From Luteibacter aegosomaticola (GTDB taxonomy: Bacteria; Pseudomonadota; Gammaproteobacteria; Xanthomonadales; Rhodanobacteraceae), in NCBI RefSeq assembly GCF_023078475.1, contig NZ_CP095741.1:3348001-3412000 (forward strand): a DNA stretch of 64,000 nt. The letters are read 5' to 3'. The notes under the pieces are model-generated. The model saw nothing but the letters and a program-made list of their open reading frames with translations, did no database searches and had not been told where the DNA came from. Positions 57,443 to 64,000 of the stretch are shown here, one piece after another. Each line of letters begins with the position of its first letter. Position 1 is the first letter of the stretch. Both the position numbers and the translations under genes were made by a program.

Positions 57443-57925
57443 TTAGTGGTGGTGACCACCTTCGCCGTGAACGTGGCCGTGCGAGATCTCTTCTTCGCTG
57501 GCTTCACGCACGTTGGTGACTTCGACGGCGAAGTGCAGGGTCTGGCCGGCGAGCGGGTGGTTGCCGTCGACGGTGACGTTATCGCCTTCGATCTTCGAGA
57601 CGGTGACGTTGATCGAGCCCTGGTCGTTGCGGCCCTGGAACTGCATACCCACTTCGAGGTTGTCGACGCCCTGGAACGCCGCCTTCGGCACGACCTGGAT
57701 CAGTTCCGGGTGGCGCGGGCCGTAGCCCTCCTCCGGCACCACGTCGACCTTGAACTGGTCACCGGCCTGGCGACCTTCCAGTGCCTTCTCCAGGCCCGGG
57801 ACGATATGGCCTTCGCCGTGGATGTAGGCGAGCGGCTCGCGACCTTCCGAGCTGTCGATGACAGTGCCCTGGTCGTCGGTCAGCGTGTAATGGAAGGAAA
57901 CGACGTTGCGATTGCCGATCTGCAT
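57443..57925 (-). CDS. slyD: FKBP-type peptidyl-prolyl isomerase SlyD
   Basis: A 160-residue SlyD: FKBP domain with inserted chaperone (IF) domain and a metal-binding tail. The FKBP part has VVSFHYTLTDDQGTVIDSS and IVPGLEKALEGRQAGD; the IF domain runs about residues 72-128; the tail ends GHVHGEGGHHH. The protein folds prolyl peptides and carries nickel for hydrogenase and urease assembly in other bacteria. The tail is shorter than in E. coli (196 residues total). Confidence 0.94.
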   Translation of the reverse strand: MQIGNRNVVSFHYTLTDDQGTVIDSSEGREPLAYIHGEGHIVPGLEKALEGRQAGDQFKVDVVPEEGYGPRHPELIQVVPKAAFQGVDNLEVGMQFQGRNDQGSINVTVSKIEGDNVTVDGNHPLAGQTLHFAVEVTNVREASEEEISHGHVHGEGGHHH

Positions 57926-58114
57926 GAATTTCTCGCTCTGGGAGGGGGGAAGGAAGGCGTGAATGGGCCTTCGTGCCCGTTAAGGCTAGGGGACCGGCCT
58001 TCCGGGTGCAAATCGGCGGCCTCCCCGGATGCTGCGGCGCAACCCGCCAGATCGGCACAATCTGCTAATTTCACGGGCTTTCCCCTACCCCCACGGCGCG
58101 CCACAGGGAGCCCC

Positions 58115-60109
58115 ATGTTCGACTGCATTCTGATCGCCAATCGCGGCGAAATCGCTTGCCGCGTGATCCGGACCTGCCGCCGCCTGGGCATCCGGACCGT
58201 GGCGGTGTACTCCTCGGCCGATGCCGATGCGCAGCACGTCCGGCTGGCCGACGAGGCCTGGCCGATCGGTGGTCCACGCCCCGCGGAGTCGTACCTGCGC
58301 GGCGAGGCGATCATCGAGGTAGCAAGAAAAACCGGGGCGCAGGCGATCCACCCGGGTTACGGCTTCCTCTCGGAAAACACGGATTTCGCCCGCGCCTGTG
58401 CCGCCGCGGGCATCGCTTTCATCGGCCCGCGGCCGGAGAGCATCGACGCGATGGGTTCCAAGGCCGCCGCCAAGGCGCTGATGGAAAAGCACGCCGTCCC
58501 GCTCGTGCCCGGTTACCACGGCGAAAACCAGGACCCTGCGCACCTCGCCGCCGAAGCGCAGCGCACGGGCTTCCCGCTGATGATCAAGGCCGCCTCGGGC
58601 GGTGGTGGCAAGGGCATGCGTATCGTGCGCGACGCCGCCGGCTTCACCGAAGCCCTGGCCTCGGCCCAGCGCGAGGCTGCCAATGCCTTCGGCGACACGC
58701 GGGTCATTCTCGAACGATACGTCGAGCATCCCCGCCACATCGAATTCCAGGTGTTCGGCGATACGCACGGCAACATCATCCACCTCAACGAGCGCGAATG
58801 CTCCGCCCAGCGCCGTTACCAGAAGGTGCTGGAAGAAACCCCGTCGCCGTTCCTCGATACCGCCCGCCGCGCCCGCATGGGCGAGGCCGCCGTGGCCGCC
58901 GCACGCGCGGTCGATTACGTCGGTGCCGGCACCGTCGAGTTCATCGTGGGCCAGGATGGCGAGTTCTTCTTCATGGAGATGAACACCCGCCTCCAGGTGG
59001 AACACCCTGTCACTGAGGAAACGCTGGGTCTCGACCTCGTGGAATGGCAATTGCTCGTGGCGTCCGGCGAGCCGCTCCCGCTCGCCCAGGCCGAGGTGAA
59101 AGCCCACGGCCACGCGATCGAAGTCCGCCTCTATGCCGAAGACCCGGAAGCGAATTTCCTGCCGGGCTCGGGCAAGCTGCTTGCCCTGACGTTGCCGACG
59201 CCGTCGCGCCATGTCCGCCTCGACGGTGGCGTGATCGCCGGCGATACCGTGACGATCTTCTACGACCCGATGATCGCCAAGCTCATCGTGTACGGCGAGG
59301 ATCGCGCCGATGCACTCGAACGCCTGCGCGCCGCCCTCGCGCATACGGAAATCGTCGGCCCCAAATCCAACATCGCTTTCCTGGAGCGGCTCATCCGTCA
59401 TCCGGTGGTGGTCGAAGGCCGGATCGATACCGGCTACCTCGATCGCCATCTCAACGAATTCCTCGCGGGTGAGACGAAAGCGGCCGATACCGAACGGTTC
59501 GCCGCCGCGGTCGCCATGCTGATGGCGGATGAAGCCGAACAGCGCAATGGTGAGCAGGATCCGCACTCCCCCTGGGGTGGCGCGGATGCCTGGCGCCTCG
59601 GCCACCCGGGCAAGCGCGTCGTCGCGCTCATGGAGGGCGATACGCGCCACGAGATCGACGCGCACGGCCACGCAGGCCACTATGTGCTGCGCCAGGGCGA
59701 GGCTGAAGCCACCGTGGCTGGCGCACGCCTTGGCGATGGCGCGCTTTCCGCGCGCTTCAACGAACACGCCCGGCGCGTCCCGCTCGCTGTCGCGGGCCCG
59801 CGCGTCCGCGTGCACGACGAACAGGGCCGCCGCTGGGCGTTTGAGCGCGCACCTGCCTTTGCGTGGGCCGGCGCCTCCGCCGACACCGCCCGCCAGGTGG
59901 TCGCGCCGATGCCCGGACGCATCGTGCTGGTGCGGGCAGCCGTCGGCGATACGGTCGAAGAAGGCCAGGAACTGCTGGTCATGGAAGCGATGAAAATGGA
60001 GCTGGCCTTGAAGGCACCGCGTGCCGGCCGCATCGAAGCCATCTCGGCCGCGCAAGGCGATTTCGTGGACGCCGACAGTGTCCTCGTCCGCTTCGCCGAA
60101 TCGGCCTGA
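58115..60109 (+). CDS. mccA: Biotin-containing acyl-CoA carboxylase alpha subunit, probable methylcrotonyl-CoA
   Basis: A 664-residue carboxylase with biotin carboxylase (about residues 1-450) and a C-terminal biotinyl domain. IANRGEIACRVIRTC and HPGYGFLSENTDFARAC open the protein; KAASGGGGKGMRIV is the ATP-grasp loop and EMNTRLQVEHPVTEE the catalytic region. The biotinylated Lys lies in LVMEAMKMELAL. The next gene encodes HMG-CoA lyase, which favours methylcrotonyl-CoA (leucine degradation) over propionyl- or acetyl-CoA. A beta subunit is not in the window. A frame extends upstream into slyD DNA without support; ATG at 58115 is correct. Confidence 0.88.
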   Translation: MFDCILIANRGEIACRVIRTCRRLGIRTVAVYSSADADAQHVRLADEAWPIGGPRPAESYLRGEAIIEVARKTGAQAIHPGYGFLSENTDFARACAAAGIAFIGPRPESIDAMGSKAAAKALMEKHAVPLVPGYHGENQDPAHLAAEAQRTGFPLMIKAASGGGGKGMRIVRDAAGFTEALASAQREAANAFGDTRVILERYVEHPRHIEFQVFGDTHGNIIHLNERECSAQRRYQKVLEETPSPFLDTARRARMGEAAVAAARAVDYVGAGTVEFIVGQDGEFFFMEMNTRLQVEHPVTEETLGLDLVEWQLLVASGEPLPLAQAEVKAHGHAIEVRLYAEDPEANFLPGSGKLLALTLPTPSRHVRLDGGVIAGDTVTIFYDPMIAKLIVYGEDRADALERLRAALAHTEIVGPKSNIAFLERLIRHPVVVEGRIDTGYLDRHLNEFLAGETKAADTERFAAAVAMLMADEAEQRNGEQDPHSPWGGADAWRLGHPGKRVVALMEGDTRHEIDAHGHAGHYVLRQGEAEATVAGARLGDGALSARFNEHARRVPLAVAGPRVRVHDEQGRRWAFERAPAFAWAGASADTARQVVAPMPGRIVLVRAAVGDTVEEGQELLVMEAMKMELALKAPRAGRIEAISAAQGDFVDADSVLVRFAESA

Positions 60110-60120
60110 CTGGAGCCCGC

Positions 60121-61020
60121 ATGAACGCCTCGAACCACGTACGTATCGTCGAAGTCGGCCCGCGCGATGGCCTGCAGAACGAAAAAGCCATGCTACCCGC
60201 CGCGGTCAAGATCGAACTAATCGATCGCCTGTCGGAAACGGGCCTCCTGACCATCGAAGCCACCAGCTTCGTCAGCCCGAAGTGGGTGCCGCAGCTGGCC
60301 GATGCCGCCGAGGTGTTTACCGCGATTCGCAAGGCGCCGGGCGTGGTGTATCCCGTGCTGGTGCCAAACCTGCAGGGTTACGAGCGCGCACGCGAGGTTG
60401 GTGCCACGGAAGTGGCCGTGTTCACCGCGGCCTCCGAAGCGTTCAACCAGAAGAACATCAACGCCACCATCGATGAATCGATCGACCGGTTCATGCCGGT
60501 ACTGGAACGTGCGCGCGCCGATGGCGTCGCCGTGCGCGGTTACGTCTCCACCGTGCTCGGCTGCCCTTACCAGGGCGAGGTACCGGTGGCCGACGTGGTC
60601 CGGGTGGCGAAGCGCCTGCACGAGCTGGGTTGCCACGAGATTTCGCTGGGCGACACCATTGGCGTCGGTACGCCGGCCAGGGCGCGCGCCATGCTGCGCG
60701 CCGTCGCTGGCGAGGTGCCCATGGCCGCGCTGGCGGTGCATTTCCACGATACCTACGGACAGGCCCTGGCCAACATCCTCGCCTGCCTCGAAGAAGGCGT
60801 GCGCGTGGTCGACAGTGCCGTCTCCGGCACCGGCGGCTGCCCCTATGCGAAGGGTGCCACGGGCAACGTCGCCAGCGAGGACGTGGTGTACATGCTGCAT
60901 GGCATGGGCATGACGACCGGCGTGGACCTCGACAAGCTGGTGCAGACCGGCGCATGGCTTGCCGCGCAGTTGGGCAAGGAAACCGCGAGCCGGGTTACCC
61001 GGGCTCGCACGGCGGCCTGA
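60121..61020 (+). CDS. mvaB: Hydroxymethylglutaryl-CoA lyase
   Basis: A 299-residue TIM-barrel lyase that splits HMG-CoA to acetoacetate and acetyl-CoA, the last step of leucine breakdown. IVEVGPRDGLQNE is the family start, with SFVSPKWVPQLADA, HFHDTYGQALANI (metal ligands) and SGTGGCPYAKGATGNVASED, which contains the catalytic Cys. It follows mccA after 11 bases, so they form an operon. Confidence 0.95.
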   Translation: MNASNHVRIVEVGPRDGLQNEKAMLPAAVKIELIDRLSETGLLTIEATSFVSPKWVPQLADAAEVFTAIRKAPGVVYPVLVPNLQGYERAREVGATEVAVFTAASEAFNQKNINATIDESIDRFMPVLERARADGVAVRGYVSTVLGCPYQGEVPVADVVRVAKRLHELGCHEISLGDTIGVGTPARARAMLRAVAGEVPMAALAVHFHDTYGQALANILACLEEGVRVVDSAVSGTGGCPYAKGATGNVASEDVVYMLHGMGMTTGVDLDKLVQTGAWLAAQLGKETASRVTRARTAA

Positions 61021-61037
61021 GGCAACCGGCGATCACC

Positions 61038-61131
61038 GTAGGAGCCCACCCTGTGGGCGACGCCGTTCGCGTCACCGCCGCAGGGCCTGAGCCCCGACGC
61101 GAAAGATGTCGCCCACAGGGTGGGCTCCTAC
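61038..61131. repeat. Class II REP inverted pair
   Basis: 94 bases, left inner flank GCCGTTCGC, right ATCTTTCGC. It lies between mvaB and the double-GNAT gene. Confidence 0.9.
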
Positions 61132-61188
61132 GATGCGATCGTGCGTCGGGCGGTGACGCCGTGCCCTCTCGCATGGCAGCATCGGAGC

Positions 61189-62163
61189 ATGGCCTCCCCA
61201 GACCCCCTTCTCCGCCCCATTGAGCCCCGCGACGACCCCCAGGTCGCCGCGGTCATCCGCGCCGTCATGCCCGAGTTCGGCGCGGACGGCCCTGGCTTCG
61301 CCATCCATGACCCCGAGGTGGACCACATGTCCGCCGCCTACGCCGGTGGACGGAAGGCGTACTTCATCGTGGAGATCGACGGCAAGGTCGTCGGCGGTGC
61401 CGGCATCGCCCCGCTCGACGGCGGGGATGCGGAAACCTGCGAACTGCGCAAAATGTATTTCCTGCCCGCCGCTCGCGGCACCGGCGCGGCCTCCCGGCTG
61501 ATGCGGCTGTGCCTGGATGCGGCGCGGCGCGAAGGCTTCACGCGCTGCTACCTCGAAACGCTTACCGGCATGGACGCGGCGCAAGCCGTTTACCTGCGCC
61601 ACGGCTTCACCCGCATCGACGCGCCCATGGGCGGTACCGGCCACTTCAGCTGCGACCGCTTCTACCTGCGGGCTCTCAACGATGGCGATCTCATCGTGGC
61701 GCCGAAGCCGCCTTCACTGGCCTTCGCGATCGACGATCCGGCGCAGAAGGATGTCCTGCCACTCATTGAGCAGTTGCATGTGTACCTCTCTGACCTAGGC
61801 CACCAGCCGGCATCGCCCGCGGTCACCGTGGAAAGCCTCCAGCGCCCGCACGTCACCTTCATGACGGCACGCGTGGACGGCACCCCGCTCGCCTGCGGCG
61901 CAGGCCTCGATCTCGGTGACTACACCGAACTGAAATACATGTACGTGCTGCCCGCCTGCCGCGGCATGGGCCTCGGCAAGCAGATGCTCGAAGCGCTTGA
62001 AACGCAGGTGCGTCACATGGGCGGCAAGCTGGTCCGCCTCGAAACGGGCACGGGCCAGCTGGAATCGATCGAACTCTACGAACGCTCCGGCTATCGCCGT
62101 TGCCCGCCCTTCGGCGATCATCGCGCCAGTTCCGCCAGCATCTTCATGGAAAAGCCCCTGTGA
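61189..62163 (+). CDS. Tandem GNAT acetyltransferase
   Basis: A 324-residue protein with two GNAT domains in one chain. Domain 1 (about residues 1-165) has KMYFLPAARGTGAASRLMRL; domain 2 (about residues 175-324) has KYMYVLPACRGMGLGKQMLE. Both loops keep the R/Q-x-x-G-x-G/A acetyl-CoA pattern. Substrates unknown. ATG at 61189 is chosen because the longer reading runs into the REP at 61131. Its stop overlaps the next GTG by four bases. Confidence 0.85.
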   Translation: MASPDPLLRPIEPRDDPQVAAVIRAVMPEFGADGPGFAIHDPEVDHMSAAYAGGRKAYFIVEIDGKVVGGAGIAPLDGGDAETCELRKMYFLPAARGTGAASRLMRLCLDAARREGFTRCYLETLTGMDAAQAVYLRHGFTRIDAPMGGTGHFSCDRFYLRALNDGDLIVAPKPPSLAFAIDDPAQKDVLPLIEQLHVYLSDLGHQPASPAVTVESLQRPHVTFMTARVDGTPLACGAGLDLGDYTELKYMYVLPACRGMGLGKQMLEALETQVRHMGGKLVRLETGTGQLESIELYERSGYRRCPPFGDHRASSASIFMEKPL

Positions 62164-62723
62164 TCCGTATCGCCACCGAAGCCGACGCCGCCGCGTGCCA
62201 CGCCATCTACGCGCCGATCGTCGAAACCAGCGCCATCACGTTCGAGACAGAGCTTCCCGGTGAAGCCGCGATGCGCGAGCGCATCCGCACGCGCCTGCAG
62301 AACCACCCCTGGCTGGTGTGGGAAGAAAACGGCGAAGTCATCGCTTATGCGTACGCCGGCCGATTCCGCGAACGCGCGGCGTACGACTGGATCGCCGAGA
62401 CCTCGATCTACGTGCACGAGAAGGCGCGCCGCCGCGGCATCGCACGCAAGCTCTACGGCGTGCTGCTCGATGCCATGCAACGCCAGGGCATCAACCAGGC
62501 CGTGGGCGTCATCACCCTGCCCGGCGATACCAGCGTCGCCATGCACGAGGCCATGGGTTTCGCCCCCGCCGGTGTGTGGCCGAAGGCCGGCTACAAGCTC
62601 GGCCAGTGGTGGGATGTGGGCGTGTGGAGCAAGTTCATGAGCGAACCGGCGGTGCCGCCGGTCCCCGTCGTGCCGTTCGCCCAGCTGGCCGCCCAGGGCG
62701 GCCTGGACGACCTCCTGGGCTAA
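62160..62723 (+). CDS. GNAT acetyltransferase, phosphinothricin acetyltransferase-like
   Basis: A 187-residue single GNAT domain resembling phosphinothricin/methionine sulfone acetyltransferases: IRIATEADAAACHAIYAPIV, TSAITFETELP, AETSIYVHEKARRRGIARKL and YKLGQWWDVGVW. Such enzymes acetylate amino acids or toxic analogues. The GTG start overlaps the upstream stop (GTGA), so the pair is translationally coupled. REP pairs lie on both sides of the two-gene cassette. Confidence 0.88.
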   Translation: MIRIATEADAAACHAIYAPIVETSAITFETELPGEAAMRERIRTRLQNHPWLVWEENGEVIAYAYAGRFRERAAYDWIAETSIYVHEKARRRGIARKLYGVLLDAMQRQGINQAVGVITLPGDTSVAMHEAMGFAPAGVWPKAGYKLGQWWDVGVWSKFMSEPAVPPVPVVPFAQLAAQGGLDDLLG

Positions 62724-62734
62724 CCCCTCCCTAT

Positions 62735-62828
62735 GTAGGAGCCCACCCTGTGGGCGACATCTTTCGCGTCACGGCTCAAGCCCTGCGGCGATAAGGCGAA
62801 CGGCGTCGCCCACAGGGTGGGCTCCTAC
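62735..62828. repeat. Class II REP inverted pair
   Basis: 94 bases with reversed polarity: left inner flank ATCTTTCGC, right GCCGTTCGC. It lies 11 bases after the GNAT stop. Confidence 0.9.
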
Positions 62829-62911
62829 GGCATTTATGCGGCGGCGCGGCAGCGGTTGCCACGCCGCCTCGGCTAAACTCGGCGTTTTCACCCCGCATCC
62901 CCGGAGTTTCC

Positions 62912-63679
62912 ATGCAGCTTGATCAGGTCAAGGCCGTCATTACCGGCGGCGCCTCCGGCCTCGGCCACGCCGTGGCCCAGCGCCTCGTCGCCGCCGGTGC
63001 CTCGGTCGCCCTCTTCGACGTGAACGAAGAGAAGGGCCAGGCGGCCGCCGCCGCACTCGGCAAGCACGCCAGCTTCCAGCGCACCGACGTCACCTCCGAA
63101 GACGGTGTCGCCGCGAACGTGGCTGCCGCGGCGCAGGCCATGGGTGGCCTGAATCTCGTCGTGAACTGCGCGGGCATCCTCGGTGCCGGCCGCGTGCTCG
63201 GCAAGGAAGGCCCGATGCCGCTTTCCACCTTCGCCACCACGGTCATGGTGAATCTTGTCGGCAGCTTCAACGTGGCCAAGGCCGCGGCGCAGTTGATGCA
63301 GGGCAATGCAGCTGGCGAAGACGGCGAGCGTGGCCTCATCGTCAACACCGCGTCCGTCGCCGCCTACGAAGGCCAGATTGGCCAGGCCGCCTACTCGGCC
63401 TCGAAGGGTGGCGTGGTCGGCATGACGCTGCCGATGGCGCGTGAACTGTCGCGTTTTGGCATCCGCGTCAACACCATCGCCCCGGGCATTTTCTGGACCC
63501 CGATGGTCGACGGCATGCCGCCGCAGGTACAGGAATCGCTCTCTGCTTCCATTCCGTTCCCGTCACGCCTGGGCAAGCCGGAAGAGTTCGCCGACCTCGT
63601 CGCGTTCCTTATCGGTGCCCGCTACGTCAACGGCGAAACCATCCGCCTCGATGGCGCCGTGCGCCTCGCCCCGAAGTAA
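62912..63679 (+). CDS. SDR family 3-hydroxyacyl-CoA dehydrogenase-like
   Basis: A 255-residue short-chain dehydrogenase. The NAD site is ITGGASGLGHAVAQRL, with NCAGILGAGRVLG next and the catalytic Ser/Tyr/Lys in NTASVAAYEGQIGQAAYSASK. The overall sequence, including ARELSRFGIRVNTIAPGIF and VNGETIRLDGAVRL, matches type II 3-hydroxyacyl-CoA dehydrogenases (HSD10-like), used in fatty acid or isoleucine breakdown. Nearby leucine-degradation genes fit this. The exact substrate is not fixed by sequence. Confidence 0.88.
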   Translation: MQLDQVKAVITGGASGLGHAVAQRLVAAGASVALFDVNEEKGQAAAAALGKHASFQRTDVTSEDGVAANVAAAAQAMGGLNLVVNCAGILGAGRVLGKEGPMPLSTFATTVMVNLVGSFNVAKAAAQLMQGNAAGEDGERGLIVNTASVAAYEGQIGQAAYSASKGGVVGMTLPMARELSRFGIRVNTIAPGIFWTPMVDGMPPQVQESLSASIPFPSRLGKPEEFADLVAFLIGARYVNGETIRLDGAVRLAPK

Positions 63680-63712
63680 TCCCATTCCACACACAGCACC
63701 GGCATCGAAGCC

Positions 63713-64000
63713 ATGAAAGCATCTGACGTTAAGAAGGGTAATGTCGTCGAACACGACGGCACCGTGTACCAGGTCCGTGATATCGAACGCAGCTCGCCCA
63801 GCGCGCGCGGCGGCAACATCACCTACCGCTTCACCCTGTATTCCATCCCGGGCAGCCGCAAGTTCGACCTGAGCGTGCGTTCGGAAGACGACCTGAAGGA
63901 AGTCGACCTCGCCCGCCGCCAGGCCAAGTTCTCCTACATGGATGGCGAGGCTTTCGTCTTCATGGACGACGAGGACTACACCCAGTACACGCTCGATGCA
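63713..64000 (+). CDS. efpL: Elongation factor P-like protein EfpL/YeiP (partial)
   Basis: The first 96 residues of a gene that runs past the window. [16 protein letters not shown] is the KOW-like EF-P start; the tip loop region reads [17 protein letters not shown], with Arg in the EfpL/YeiP-type loop instead of the Lys of bacterial EF-P. Residues 66-96 begin the second OB domain ([20 protein letters not shown]). EfpL helps ribosomes past proline-rich stretches. Confidence 0.9.
   Translation, partial: MKASDVKKGNVVEHDGTVYQVRDIERSSPSARGGNITYRFTLYSIPGSRKFDLSVRSEDDLKEVDLARRQAKFSYMDGEAFVFMDDEDYTQYTLDA

Noticed and set aside
57416..58114. Upstream extension of mccA to 57416
   Set aside because: The added residues are antisense to slyD and lie before the conserved biotin-carboxylase start; ATG at 58115 fits the family.
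58085..60055. 656-residue minus-strand frame opposite mccA
   Set aside because: Composition shadow of the GC-rich coding strand; mccA has complete domains in the same interval.

Overview
The window is high-GC DNA from a gammaproteobacterium, most likely of the Rhodanobacteraceae (Luteibacter/Dyella/Rhodanobacter group, Lysobacterales). This rests on the miaA-hfq-hflX-hflK-hflC-purA order, two adjacent S46 dipeptidyl peptidases, the ppk1/ppx pairing, a folC-SPOR-cvpA-purF operon, and abundant REP-type repeats ending in GTAGGAG. The genus is an inference. No tRNA, rRNA, CRISPR array, prophage or transposase gene was seen. About 64 genes were identified; the first (ppk1) and last (efpL) are cut by the window ends.

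Layout. 0-5 kb: polyphosphate genes ppk1 (3' end) and ppx with a glycosyltransferase and a small membrane protein between them, then a cyclophilin and lpxH. 5-11 kb (minus): a GNAT-folC-SPOR-cvpA-purF-DUF455 run. 11-19 kb: a fatty acid hydroxylase/sterol desaturase-like gene, then the minus-strand miaA-hfq-hflX-hflK-hflC-purA cluster. 19-21 kb: a two-DTG aspartic protease-like protein and two copies of a small membrane-protein unit on either side of a DUF2750 gene. 21-25.5 kb: the S46 peptidase pair. 25.6-31.7 kb: threonine catabolism (tdh, kbl) split by a giant DUF748 gene. 31.8-38.4 kb: housekeeping and cell-envelope genes. 38.4-39.6 kb: a gene-free repeat island with two inverted ~360 bp arms around tandem REP pairs. 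39.6-46 kb: a membrane protein, M1 peptidase, 2OG oxygenase, GIY-YIG protein, aminotransferase and tcdA.

The most interesting locus is at 46.0-50.7 kb. A cytochrome c'-like gene is followed at once by a six-helix sensor kinase resembling CqsS/LqsS, an LqsR-like response regulator and a CqsA/LqsA-type alpha-hydroxyketone synthase. This looks like a complete Lqs/Cqs-type quorum-sensing circuit, in a lineage usually discussed for DSF (Rpf) signalling.

50.4-64 kb: DUF962, pirin and hydrolase genes, two cspA-type genes, a lipoprotein, a YcaQ/AlkX-like protein, an EF-hand protein, pldA, slyD, leucine-degradation genes (mccA-type carboxylase and mvaB), a two-gene GNAT cassette between REP pairs, an SDR dehydrogenase and the start of efpL.

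Two REP families mark the window. Class I contains GTAGGAGCGCGC. Class II contains GTAGGAGCCCACC and always occurs as an inverted pair with two different inner flanks. All copies lie just 3' of genes or in the repeat island.
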